NCBI GenBank assembly: GCA_030149205.1
Contig: JASBSB010000001.1
Coordinates: 260,357-324,356, forward strand
DNA: 64,000 bases
Source: Candidatus Heimdallarchaeota archaeon
Lineage (GTDB): Archaea; Asgardarchaeota; Heimdallarchaeia; Heimdallarchaeales; Kariarchaeaceae
Direction: 5' to 3'
Below the pieces are notes generated by a model. It was given only the letters and a program-made list of their open reading frames with translations. It was not told where the DNA came from and searched no databases. Positions 27,184 through 36,967 of the stretch are shown here, piece after piece (the stretch's first letter is position 1; every line of letters starts with the position of its first letter). The translations under genes were made by a program, and so were the position numbers.

Positions 27184-28968
27184 TTATTGCCCCTGTCGTT
27201 TGAACCATGATTCTAACTTTGAATGAGATATCCGAATAATCGTTGGTCTACCATGAGCACATGTCCAAGGAGAATTGCACTTAAGCAAATTTGAAAGAAT
27301 TTCAGCAACTTTTCGTTCACTTACAGGGTATCCAGACCTAACTGCTCCATGACAAGCCAATCGAGATACAACACGATATTCAATTGCATTAAACTTGGAA
27401 GAGATCTCAATATTCGTGTCTGCAGTTAGAAAATCGTTAATCAATTTATGAAGACTATCTTTGTCAAGTCTTTGGTCATAATACACAGGAACTCCATGTA
27501 TCAATATTGTTGAGGTTAAGTGCTGAATACTGTATTGAAATCCAAACTTTTGAAACGTGTCCTGAAGTTCAACTAAAAGATCTAGTTCTCCTGAATTGAT
27601 TGATACGGAAACTGGTTTAAGGAAGGTCTGTGACATTACTAGACTTTCTCGATGTTCTTGATATCTCTCAAATTTGACTCTCTCATCTGATGCATGAACA
27701 TCCATCAACCAAAGTTCAGAGTCTTTTTCAATTAATGCGAATTTATTAAAAATATGTCCTAAAACTCTAAAACCTCCTTGAACAAAAACCGCCCTTGTGT
27801 GGTTGACCGAATTATTTTGAGGTGTTATCTCCTCCAAAGAAGTTTGTACAAATGATTCTCCTGGAATAACCTCTTTTGTAGAAATTAAAGGTTCATAACC
27901 TTCTTGTAAATCTATTTCTGCATTAGAAACATTTGGAGCTTTCTTATGAGGTAACTGCTGTATTTCAGATTTTTCTACCAAGGTTTCTTGAACCAATGTA
28001 GAGATTTCGTGAAAAATTGGGTCATCCTCCCTAAATCTTACCTCCAGTTTCTGTGGATGTATATTATAGTCAACAAGATTGTAATCTCCCTTCAATGATA
28101 AGATTATTACAGGGTAATTGCTTTTCAATAATTGGGACCCATAAGCTCGTTCGATTTGAGTTACCAATTCTGTATTCCTAATCAATCTACCGTTTATACT
28201 TAGATACTGAAATTTTCGGTCTTTTCTTACAAGAATGGGTTTAGAGATATACCCTGTTATTTTCCAATATCCTACATTGCCTCTGATTGGTACTAATCCT
28301 GAGGTGATTTCTGGACCAAAAACATCAAACAATACTGCTAAAAGCTCTTTTCTGGTTGGACTCTCCAATACGCTTGACACTGTATTCCCCTTCCTTTCAC
28401 CTACTGTGAAATGAATATCTGGGTAGGTTAAACAGAAATGTGTCATCACAGTTAAGATGTGTCTCTTCTCTGTAGCAACTGATTTTAAAAATTTTCTCCT
28501 AGCAGGATAGTTATGAAATAATCCACTTATCTCAATTCTGGTTCCTTTGCTCATTCTTACCTGGTTTTGAGAGATAATTCGCAGATTTTCCATTATGAGC
28601 TCACTGCCAAATTCTTCTGACTCAACCTTTGATCGTATTTTGACACGAGAAACACTTCCAATCGATGAAAGTGCTTCTCCTCTAAACCCTAGGGTTGAAA
28701 CATTATGAATATTATCTTGAGTAATTTTACTTGATGTATGAAGTTCAAATGCAAGTTTTAATTCTCCTGGCTGTATTCCTTCACCATTATCCTCAACAAT
28801 CATCCTGTCAATGCCACCATTCTCCAGAATAACCGCAATTTTTGAAGCATGGGCATCAATGGAATTTTCAACCAACTCTTTTACCGCATCGGCTGGACGA
28901 GTAATTACCTCACCAGCTGCGATTTGCCTTATTATTTCTTCTGGAATTAGATGGATCTTATTTGCCAT
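27184..28968 (-). CDS. mutL: DNA mismatch repair protein MutL
   Basis: GHKL 'EIIRQIAAGEVITRPADAVKELVENSIDAHASKI', 'GFRGEALSSI', 'FHNYPARRKFLKS', C-terminal 'DVHASDERVKFE', 'CAHGRPT'. Start set to MANKIH. Confidence 0.95.
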   Translation of the reverse strand: MANKIHLIPEEIIRQIAAGEVITRPADAVKELVENSIDAHASKIAVILENGGIDRMIVEDNGEGIQPGELKLAFELHTSSKITQDNIHNVSTLGFRGEALSSIGSVSRVKIRSKVESEEFGSELIMENLRIISQNQVRMSKGTRIEISGLFHNYPARRKFLKSVATEKRHILTVMTHFCLTYPDIHFTVGERKGNTVSSVLESPTRKELLAVLFDVFGPEITSGLVPIRGNVGYWKITGYISKPILVRKDRKFQYLSINGRLIRNTELVTQIERAYGSQLLKSNYPVIILSLKGDYNLVDYNIHPQKLEVRFREDDPIFHEISTLVQETLVEKSEIQQLPHKKAPNVSNAEIDLQEGYEPLISTKEVIPGESFVQTSLEEITPQNNSVNHTRAVFVQGGFRVLGHIFNKFALIEKDSELWLMDVHASDERVKFERYQEHRESLVMSQTFLKPVSVSINSGELDLLVELQDTFQKFGFQYSIQHLTSTILIHGVPVYYDQRLDKDSLHKLINDFLTADTNIEISSKFNAIEYRVVSRLACHGAVRSGYPVSERKVAEILSNLLKCNSPWTCAHGRPTIIRISHSKLESWFKRQGQ

Positions 28969-31714
28969 TGGGGGTTTCACCTAAGAGTGACTTCAGGTCA
29001 TTTAATATTTCTAACGCTTTTAATGGTGTGATATTGTCAAGGGAAAGGTGAGATAGAGTTGCTAATATTTCGAGTTCTTCTGGTGACCTGAGTAATACAT
29101 CCTTTTTATGTTTGGAAACTCTTTTCTTTTCAACTAAGGGTCGGCCTAGGCTTGATCCACCAAAAAAATCGACCAGGGATCCTTGTTTTTCCTGTTCTTC
29201 AGACACTCGTATGACCTGAGATGCAAATGATTCTGATTTTTCTGTTGGAATAACAGAGACTGATTGATTCTCCATTTGGTGCAAAAGAAATCTTGCACGA
29301 AGAATGATCTCTTTAGGTATTCCTGCTAGTTTTGCTACTTCTACCCCAAAACTCTTGTCAGAGGAACCCTTAAAGAGAAGATGGTCAAAAATTGGTTTTT
29401 CACCATCAAAGTGTATTTGAAAATGAAAGTTCATACATCTATCTAAATACCCTTCCAAATCAGCTAATTGATGATAATGAGTGGCAATCATTGTGAGTGG
29501 ACGGTTTTGGTGATTGTGGAGAAATTCTGCCAAAGACCATGCGATTGCCAAACCATCATAAGTTGATGTCCCTCGTCCAATTTCGTCTGCAATTATTAGA
29601 GATTGTGAGGTACAATTATTCACCATATTAGCAACATCAAGCATCTCAACAAGGAATGTGCTTTGCCCTGCGATTAGGTTATCTGAAGCTCCAATTCGGG
29701 TGAAAATTCTGTCAAATATTCCCAGTCGAGCCTTTTTAGCTGGAACAAACATACCAATCTGAGACAATATACTGATCAATGCTAACATCCGGAGCAGTGA
29801 GCTCTTTCCACTAAAGTTTGGACCCGTGATAATGAGTAGTGTTTGCGATTTCTTATCCATGAAAATATCATTGGGTACATACCTCCCACCATCCAAAAAG
29901 GTCTCGATTATGGGATGCCTTCCCTGTTCAATATAAACTTCAGTCTTATTACTGAGCTCTGGTTTTACATAAGCATTTGTGAGTGAAATATATGAAAAAG
30001 TGGATAAAACGTCCAACTCTGATATTATCGATGACAATTCCTGTAGTCTGCTAACATGCTTTGACAAAGAGCTTAGAAGATTATTATAGAGCTCTTCCTC
30101 CAATTGGATTATTTCTATCTCAGCGTTTAATATATCATTTTCCCAATCCTTGAGTTCATCAGTAACAAATCTGACGGCATTTACCATTGCCTGTCTCCGG
30201 ATATAGTTTGATGGAACATTATTTTCGTTCTTCCTTGTGACTTCGATATAGTAACCAAGTTGTCTGTTTTGTTTTATTTTTAAACTTGTAATTCCGGTTT
30301 GCTCTATTTGACTTTCCTTGTATCTCTCTATCCATTTTTCCCCTTCACTTAACACTTGAACCAGACTAGCTAATCGATCGTTAATGTTTTGATTAATGAC
30401 TCTACCCTCTGATGGTGAACTTGCTGGATTATTCACGAGATATTTTTCTATCATCGTTTGAATATCTAAGCAAGTGTCAAACTTTGGCAGATAATTATCA
30501 AGACACTTGTAAGTTGTACTATGTGACTCCAGAATTTCTAATAATTCTGGTGTCCGGCTCAAACTCATAGATAGTTGAATCAGCTCTTTGGGTTTAGCGA
30601 TTCCTAAGGAGATACGTGTAGAAATCCTCTCTATATCTGCCATATGAGTCAATAGATTACGGGTCTTATGTTGAATAATCTCTTCTTTGATAAAAAATTC
30701 CACCAATAAGTGTCTAGTCTCAATCTCTTTACTATTTAATAGTGGACTGTGAATCCATTTTCTGAGTCTACGCCCACCCATAGGAGTACAAGTTTTATCC
30801 AGCAAACCAACTAGTGTACCATATTCTGTTTTATCTTGATTATTTTCAAACAGCTCCAAACTTTTAATTGCTGTTCTGTTTAAATTCATGTGAACTTCAG
30901 GTTTAATCAGCTGAATTTTAGAGATATTAGATAACTCTCTCATCTGAGTCTCTTCAAGGTATCTGAGTAAGGCTCCTGAACTCCCAACTACCTCTGAATC
31001 AACCTTTATTCCATATCCTTCAAGTGATTTTACTTGAAAATGAGTTGTTAAAAGTTCATTTGCTTCAGTGTAATTAAACCAAAAGTCGGCACGAAGTGTT
31101 AATGTTTCATTTTCATCTAGTTTTCTACCCAACAACAACTTCAAGGAATTTTCAAGTGAATCTGGGACTAAGTACTCAACCGGTGAGTACCTATCAATGA
31201 TAGTATGGAGATTTTCGAAATCATTTTCCTCCAGATTTTTAACCATAAACTCCCCACACGATAAATCGGCTAAAGAAACACCAATTTCTTTTGTTGTCGA
31301 GTTCCAACTAAGTGAACAAATATAATTGTTTTTTCCCGAGGTCAGTAACTCCTCCTCCACAAGTGTACCACGTGTTACCACTCGAGTGATACCTCTTTTA
31401 ACAACCCCCTTAACAGATTTCGGATCCTCTAGTTGGTCTGCAATAGCAACTTTGTAGCCTTTGTTAACCAGTCTACCGATGTAAGAATCAACACTCCGAA
31501 AAGGTACCCCTGCAAGCGGATGATCACCATCCCCTAGAGACCTGGAGGTTAAGACAATATCTAACTCCTTTGAACCAACAACAGCATCCTCATAGAATAG
31601 TTCATAAAAATCCCCAACCCTGCAAAAGAGAATTACGTCTTCACCTAGCTCTTTTTTCATCTGAACCCATTGCTTCATCATAGGTGTAGTTCCGATCTTA
31701 TCGTAATCCATCAA
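28958..31714 (-). CDS. mutS: DNA mismatch repair protein MutS (MutS1-type)
   Basis: Mismatch-recognition 'VGDFYELFYEDA', ATPase 'ITGPNFSGKSSLLRMLALISIL', 'ADEIGRGTSTYDGLAIAWSLAEFL', 'TMIATHYHQLADLE'. Confidence 0.96.
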   Translation of the reverse strand: MMDYDKIGTTPMMKQWVQMKKELGEDVILFCRVGDFYELFYEDAVVGSKELDIVLTSRSLGDGDHPLAGVPFRSVDSYIGRLVNKGYKVAIADQLEDPKSVKGVVKRGITRVVTRGTLVEEELLTSGKNNYICSLSWNSTTKEIGVSLADLSCGEFMVKNLEENDFENLHTIIDRYSPVEYLVPDSLENSLKLLLGRKLDENETLTLRADFWFNYTEANELLTTHFQVKSLEGYGIKVDSEVVGSSGALLRYLEETQMRELSNISKIQLIKPEVHMNLNRTAIKSLELFENNQDKTEYGTLVGLLDKTCTPMGGRRLRKWIHSPLLNSKEIETRHLLVEFFIKEEIIQHKTRNLLTHMADIERISTRISLGIAKPKELIQLSMSLSRTPELLEILESHSTTYKCLDNYLPKFDTCLDIQTMIEKYLVNNPASSPSEGRVINQNINDRLASLVQVLSEGEKWIERYKESQIEQTGITSLKIKQNRQLGYYIEVTRKNENNVPSNYIRRQAMVNAVRFVTDELKDWENDILNAEIEIIQLEEELYNNLLSSLSKHVSRLQELSSIISELDVLSTFSYISLTNAYVKPELSNKTEVYIEQGRHPIIETFLDGGRYVPNDIFMDKKSQTLLIITGPNFSGKSSLLRMLALISILSQIGMFVPAKKARLGIFDRIFTRIGASDNLIAGQSTFLVEMLDVANMVNNCTSQSLIIADEIGRGTSTYDGLAIAWSLAEFLHNHQNRPLTMIATHYHQLADLEGYLDRCMNFHFQIHFDGEKPIFDHLLFKGSSDKSFGVEVAKLAGIPKEIILRARFLLHQMENQSVSVIPTEKSESFASQVIRVSEEQEKQGSLVDFFGGSSLGRPLVEKKRVSKHKKDVLLRSPEELEILATLSHLSLDNITPLKALEILNDLKSLLGETPNGK

Positions 31715-31774
31715 TAAATGAACTAGATTAGGGTGTATTTAATTAATTTCTATAGAAAATCGTTTTCTGTGAAC

Positions 31775-32710
31775 TTAAAACCATTCATCAAGTGAGAATT
31801 GACTTTCGACCTGAGCATTATTAATGAATTCAATTTCGCAACCAATGAGTTCTTTTGTATTTAATGTGTAATAATAGTTCCCAGATTTTATGATCAACAG
31901 TGCTCCCTTAATCGCAACTATCTTCCCTCCTGCCTCTTTATTTGGTGATAGGTCAAAGTGTTGAACATAACTTGGGATCTCACCAAGATTTCCAAAATAT
32001 TCCTCTAAATAAATAATATCCGGATTCTCAAATACTTTACCCTGAATGTGTTTTTCATTTTGAACCCCTTTTGCAATGGACAAAGCTTCCTCCACTAACT
32101 TTCTGAATTCATCAGAATTAAAATTTTCCAGTTTCAAGTTTGATCTTTTCTTTTTTGATGAAACCTGTAATTTTACTGGTAATGCCCTGTTAACCTCTTG
32201 TTCCACTGCTCTTGCTTCTAGTCCGGGTAGCAGAGCAATTTTCGTGGCAACATCACTTCCCTGTTCAAGCCATCTTCTTTTTACAGAGAGTGAAACCCCT
32301 ACTTTATCTATTCCAGCAATGTTTGTTACATATACTGCGGTGTTGGGAGGTGTACAAAGTTCCTTTGCCCTTGGTGATGAAGGATTACAGATGACTCCAG
32401 TACAAGTAGATCTACAGAGAAAAAAATCAGATCGAACACATAGCAAACATCTATGGTTTCTGACTGAAGGGTTTGTTTTGTAAGTTTCTGATTTTTCTGA
32501 ACTGTGCATCTGGTTTTGAATACAGGATCTATATTTTCCTTTTTCTACCTCTCCCCCGATACAAAGCCCTTTGTTAAGTACTCTAATCTGGATTTCATCA
32601 CCAATCTTAATTTCCTTTCGAGTTATATCTCCAGACACTGTATCAGAATAGATTAAAAAAGTTTGAACTGGGTTTGGTTGCCATTGCAGCTTAATAAACA
32701 GATAACTCAT
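31775..32710 (-). CDS. DUF2797-like protein (Cys-rich, zinc-binding candidate)
   Basis: 'CLLCVRSDFFLCRSTCTGVICNPS', 'AVYVTNIAGIDKVGVSLSVKRRWLEQGSDVATKIALLPGLEARAVEQEV' match the DUF2797 pattern. Confidence 0.7.
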   Translation of the reverse strand: MSYLFIKLQWQPNPVQTFLIYSDTVSGDITRKEIKIGDEIQIRVLNKGLCIGGEVEKGKYRSCIQNQMHSSEKSETYKTNPSVRNHRCLLCVRSDFFLCRSTCTGVICNPSSPRAKELCTPPNTAVYVTNIAGIDKVGVSLSVKRRWLEQGSDVATKIALLPGLEARAVEQEVNRALPVKLQVSSKKKRSNLKLENFNSDEFRKLVEEALSIAKGVQNEKHIQGKVFENPDIIYLEEYFGNLGEIPSYVQHFDLSPNKEAGGKIVAIKGALLIIKSGNYYYTLNTKELIGCEIEFINNAQVESQFSLDEWF

Positions 32711-32715
32711 TTATA

Positions 32716-33117
32716 TTATCTAATTCTATCTTGACTTGTTAAAGCATTCGTTATTAGTTCTGAGAGTTCTAGATCTAGGTAAGTGTCATTAAGCTGTGCT
32801 TTAAAGGCTTCATTCACCACTGATTTATCAACATAGGGTGTTAGAGTCTCTACAAGTTGTTTTTTCACAAAATTGTTTGTTTCCACCTTCATACGATCTA
32901 AGAGGTCAGGAATTACTGATTCTAGATCTATCCAACTCAAACTTTGAACTGCCACTACTCGTACCAAGTAGTAAGTATCATTAAGCGCCAACAGTAGAGG
33001 AGGGACACACTCCTTTGTTCTTATCCTTCCAAGCCTTTGAACCGCTTTTACTCTCCTCTCCGGTGAACCATAAGACAATATCTCGATATTCTCCTGGAGT
33101 TCCTTAGAAAGAGCCAT
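32716..33117 (-). CDS. HEAT-repeat protein
   Basis: 'SYGSPERRVKAVQRLGRIRTKECVPPLLLALNDTYYLVRVVAVQSLSWIDLESVIPDLLDRM' HEAT repeats. Confidence 0.7.
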   Translation of the reverse strand: MALSKELQENIEILSYGSPERRVKAVQRLGRIRTKECVPPLLLALNDTYYLVRVVAVQSLSWIDLESVIPDLLDRMKVETNNFVKKQLVETLTPYVDKSVVNEAFKAQLNDTYLDLELSELITNALTSQDRIR

Positions 33118-33301
33118 CTAAGCAATAAGATAGGGCGTTCATTTTAAAGGTATGTTGTCACACTTGAACAATTCAAAATAATTAAATAAAGTGGAAACAA
33201 AAGATATTTTTGTTTAGGTTGGTTATTTACCACACGAAAGTATAGTATAAGTTAAATGAGTATTGATGTAATGGAACTTACTCAGTCTGGTGATATAGAT
33301 T

Positions 33302-34666
33302 AGTAATGCTAGCATTCTAAAGGAAATTATTGACGATAATGAAACTAAAATATTTACACTCTTTGATGTAGAGAAAGGAAGACTTTCAATTGAGGAAAGA
33401 CAGGGTGATAGGAGTGTATTTTTAGAAGTTAAAGTATTTACAGCTGATGCGAGACTCAAGGGTATTCTTTGGTTTTTTGGAGATAATAGAGCTTATATTG
33501 AAGACATTAGAAACCTAAAGGCTAGAAAAGAGAGTCAGAAAGTAGATATGATTCTGATAGCTAAGGGAGGAACTACGGCAGCTGGGAGTAAAATTCTAAA
33601 AGCTTCGAAGGTTAAGTTAATCAAAGACCTAGACACTGTCAAAAAGAAGAGTTCGAAAAAATCAAAAACCAGCAAGAAAAAATCAGGAGAAAAAAGTAAC
33701 CTCCAAGTTGAAGAAGATTTTCTCGATGAGATTCCCAAATCAGATTTAATTGAAAAGGGAATGAACCTTGTCAAAACTAGAGAACCTGAAAGCATTAAAG
33801 TGACAAAAGTTAAGGATTATGAAGAAGCGTTTGATGTTAAGGGATTTTCTTCAACAGCTGATTTATTAATTGTATACAGGACCATCGAAAAAAACCCAGT
33901 AGGAGTAAAGGAAATTAGAAAATTCCAATCGTATCTTGAGGAGCACGAAAATGTAGCTGCCGGGATCATTGTACCAGACAAATTTACAACTGCAGCTAAA
34001 AGAGATGGACAAAAAGCAAAGATTACCCTGATCTCTTTAAAAGAGGAGAAAGAAACAGCAATTTCTCCAGAAATTGAGTACTTGACAGAACGGTTGATTA
34101 GAGGAGCAATTGAAATTCTAAAGTACCGAGGATACAAAATTTTACCTGAAAAAAATAAGGCATATGACCCATTAAGAGCAGGAAGCGAAAAACTGGGTAA
34201 ATACATTATCGCTGAGGAAAGTTCAGAAAAAACATTAGTGCTAGTACCCCAAGATGAAGTTGTTAGAGTTGCTACGGTCCGAACCATGAAGGAACAGATG
34301 GATCACCTAGGTATCTCTTCTGGTATACTCATCCCCATCAAAAGATTCACGTATACTGCAGATAGAGAATGTCAACTCTCTGGAATCGTCCCCTTACGTA
34401 AAAATCACCCAGTATTTAACATCTTCAACAATGGCCTCGTTCCAGAACATGTAATTCTTGATAAAAAAGCAACAAGAGAGGTTTTAAAGAAGTTCCATAG
34501 TAAAATTCACCAAATCCCAAAAATATTTGATCGAGATCCAGCTGTATCCATGTTGGGTGCAAAAGAAGGTGACTTGTTAGAAATTAGGAGAGGGATAGAT
34601 TCAAAATCCTATCGTATAGTTATTCCAACACCAGGTGTTGATAGAGTAGAGACGGACGAAGATTAA
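33302..34666 (+). CDS. RNA polymerase subunit H / RPB5 homologue with extended tandem jaw-like region (first ATG at 33548; coding signal extends 5' to about 33302)
   Basis: C-term 'NGLVPEHVILDKKATREVLKKFHSKIHQIPKIFDRDPAVSMLGAKEGDLLEIRRGIDSKSYRIVI' is RpoH/RPB5; preceding segment aligns by eye with the RPB5 N-terminal jaw; upstream frame encodes SNASILKEIIDDNETKIFTLFDVEKGRLSIEERQGDRSVFLEVKVFTADARLKGILWFFGDNRAYIEDIRNLKARKESQKVD. Confidence 0.82.
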   Translation, partial: SNASILKEIIDDNETKIFTLFDVEKGRLSIEERQGDRSVFLEVKVFTADARLKGILWFFGDNRAYIEDIRNLKARKESQKVDMILIAKGGTTAAGSKILKASKVKLIKDLDTVKKKSSKKSKTSKKKSGEKSNLQVEEDFLDEIPKSDLIEKGMNLVKTREPESIKVTKVKDYEEAFDVKGFSSTADLLIVYRTIEKNPVGVKEIRKFQSYLEEHENVAAGIIVPDKFTTAAKRDGQKAKITLISLKEEKETAISPEIEYLTERLIRGAIEILKYRGYKILPEKNKAYDPLRAGSEKLGKYIIAEESSEKTLVLVPQDEVVRVATVRTMKEQMDHLGISSGILIPIKRFTYTADRECQLSGIVPLRKNHPVFNIFNNGLVPEHVILDKKATREVLKKFHSKIHQIPKIFDRDPAVSMLGAKEGDLLEIRRGIDSKSYRIVIPTPGVDRVETDED

Positions 34667-36177
34667 ACGATTATTGAATTTGATTCCATTTCTATTGGCT
34701 TATCCAACCCCACTAATTCAAGTAGAGTGGGTGAAACGTTCGACAAACCTTCGTGTTCCTTTAATTTGATAGCATTGTTATGGTTGAATATAATGAAGGG
34801 AACTGGATTTGTTGTATGAGCAGTGTGTGGTTTCCCATTTTCTAACATCTTCTCTGCATTTCCATGATCTGCCGTCAGAAGAAATTTATAATCGTTTTTA
34901 ATACACGCATCAACCACTTTCCCAATAACTTCATCAGTAATTTCAACAGCTTTAACAGTTGCATCAAAGTTTCCTGTATGACCTACCATATCGGGTGCTG
35001 CCACATTAAATACGATAAAATGATACATACCGTTCTCAATTGACTCAATAACTTTTTCTCCAATCTGTCTGGTTGACATTTCTGGTACTAAATCATAAGT
35101 TGGTACATCTCGACGACTTGGGATTAGTATACGATCTTCGAGTGGAAAAGGTTCTTCTTTTCCCCCGTTAAAGAAGTATGTAACATGCGCATATTTTTCA
35201 GTTTCCGCTATATGGATTTGTTTAAGGTTAGAGGAGGAGAAAACCTCAGCAATTGGATTCTTAACATTTGCTGAGGGAAACAGAATATGGACGGGAAGCC
35301 CTTGCTCATATTCTGTCATTGTTGCAAAAAACAGGTTGGAAATTTTTATTACATCAAACTTATCTGGTAGCACAAACAGTTTTGTTAACTGTCTGGCTCG
35401 ATCGGGTCTAAAATTAAAGAATATGACACCATCACCATTTGAGACTGTCCCATCTAAATCGCATAGTATTGGTTTAAGAAATTCGTCTGTTTCTCCCTCT
35501 TGATATCTATTATTGATCTCATCGACACAATTTTCAATAACACTGGTTCTTTTTGAAGTTAGCATAGAATATGCCAGTTTGGTTCGTTCCCATCGAGTGT
35601 CTCTATCCATAGCATAAAACCTACCAACTATATCTGAAAGATACACGTCCTTGAGGGAGGAGGTAAATTCTAATAATTCAGAAATATAGATCACAGCACT
35701 TGTAGGAGGGACATCTCGCCCATCAGTAAATGCGTGGATAAAGATTTTGTTTGGACAATTCTGTCTTGCAAATTTGACCAAAAACTTAAGGTGGTTAATG
35801 TGACTATGTACCCCTCCATCACTTACCAAGCCGAAGAAATGGAGATTACCACCTGATTGTTTAACATGCTCTATTGATTGGGTTAAAGCTGTATTAGTTT
35901 TGATTTTTCCTGATTTGATGCTTTGATTAATTTTTTCATAACTCTGAAATTCAATTCGTCCAGCTCCCATAGTAAGATGACCAACTTCACTGTTTCCCAT
36001 AACCCCATTGGGAAGGCCAACTGAATTACCGGATGCTGATAATTCTGTAAAAAGGCTATCATTAACAAGTCGATCATAATTCGGAGTTTTTGCATGATAA
36101 ATCGCGTTTCCTTCTATCTCTTTGCTGATACCAAACCCGTCAATAATCATTAAAACAGCTTTTTGAACACTTTTCAT
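34663..36177 (-). CDS. gpmI: 2,3-bisphosphoglycerate-independent phosphoglycerate mutase (bacterial-type iPGM)
   Basis: 'AVLMIIDGFGISKEIEGNAIYHAKTPNYDRL', 'GVMGNSEVGHLTMGAGRI', 'LLTADHGNAEKMLENGKPHTAHTTNPVPFI'. Confidence 0.94.
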   Translation of the reverse strand: MKSVQKAVLMIIDGFGISKEIEGNAIYHAKTPNYDRLVNDSLFTELSASGNSVGLPNGVMGNSEVGHLTMGAGRIEFQSYEKINQSIKSGKIKTNTALTQSIEHVKQSGGNLHFFGLVSDGGVHSHINHLKFLVKFARQNCPNKIFIHAFTDGRDVPPTSAVIYISELLEFTSSLKDVYLSDIVGRFYAMDRDTRWERTKLAYSMLTSKRTSVIENCVDEINNRYQEGETDEFLKPILCDLDGTVSNGDGVIFFNFRPDRARQLTKLFVLPDKFDVIKISNLFFATMTEYEQGLPVHILFPSANVKNPIAEVFSSSNLKQIHIAETEKYAHVTYFFNGGKEEPFPLEDRILIPSRRDVPTYDLVPEMSTRQIGEKVIESIENGMYHFIVFNVAAPDMVGHTGNFDATVKAVEITDEVIGKVVDACIKNDYKFLLTADHGNAEKMLENGKPHTAHTTNPVPFIIFNHNNAIKLKEHEGLSNVSPTLLELVGLDKPIEMESNSIIV

Positions 36178-36235
36178 AGGTTAAATTCAGTTGGATTTTA
36201 TTAACAAAGCAGAATGAGGCAAAGCAAAATGAATG

Positions 36236-36832
36236 TTATTCCAAGAATTCTGAACGATTAATCTCTTCAACGCTCCAGGCACCCTCAATATAATTGAATG
36301 ATGTAACAGAACAATTTTTTATCTTGGTTGTGTTAACAACTTCTTCAAGATTTTGTTGAAGAACATATGCTAAAAACGAGCGTATAACACCACCATGAGC
36401 TATTATGCATATATTTTGGGTTTCTTGTGTTCGATTGACTAGCAAATTCACCTTATCAACTACTCGTTTTTGAACCTCCCAAATCTGTTCACCTTTATGA
36501 TCAAAAAGTTTCTTCAAAGAGGTCAACGATTTCACCTCAGTTGAGCTGTGATATAGCTTTTTTCCTTCTAACAAACCACCAAAAGCTTCCCTAAGAGAAT
36601 CACTATATGTCACTGGGACAGATCTGTGGTTTTCCATTATGATGTCCGCAGTTTGCACACAACGAGTAAGGTCTGATGAATAAAAAGCATCAAATTCAAA
36701 ATCTTTTAAAAATTTTGAACACTTAGTGGCTTCTTCCATCCCCTTCTTGTTTATTGGTATGTCTTGATGTCCTTGAAGTATCCTTCTTTGGTTCCAATCT
36801 GTGGATGCATGTCTTACAAAGAGGATCTTCAT
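36236..36832 (-). CDS. Histidine phosphatase family protein (dPGM/CobC-like)
   Basis: 'LFVRHASTDWNQRRILQGHQDIPINKKG' RH[AG]xT motif, 'FYSSDLTRCVQTADII', 'IIAHGGVIRSFLAYVL'. Confidence 0.88.
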   Translation of the reverse strand: MKILFVRHASTDWNQRRILQGHQDIPINKKGMEEATKCSKFLKDFEFDAFYSSDLTRCVQTADIIMENHRSVPVTYSDSLREAFGGLLEGKKLYHSSTEVKSLTSLKKLFDHKGEQIWEVQKRVVDKVNLLVNRTQETQNICIIAHGGVIRSFLAYVLQQNLEEVVNTTKIKNCSVTSFNYIEGAWSVEEINRSEFLE

Positions 36833-36967
36833 TGATGCAAATAAGTTTATAGGTTTAAATTAATTCACCTACTTTGGTTGAATTTGTGATCACATTTACA
36901 ACAAGTCTATTCAACTCAGATAGATAAACTCTGAATATTTTTAAACTAAAAGAATAATCCTACACTA

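Noticed and set aside
33535-34287. Minus-strand ORFs 33535..33795 and 33817..34287
   Set aside because: Antisense to the well-supported RPB5-like gene; sequence looks like shadow ORFs.
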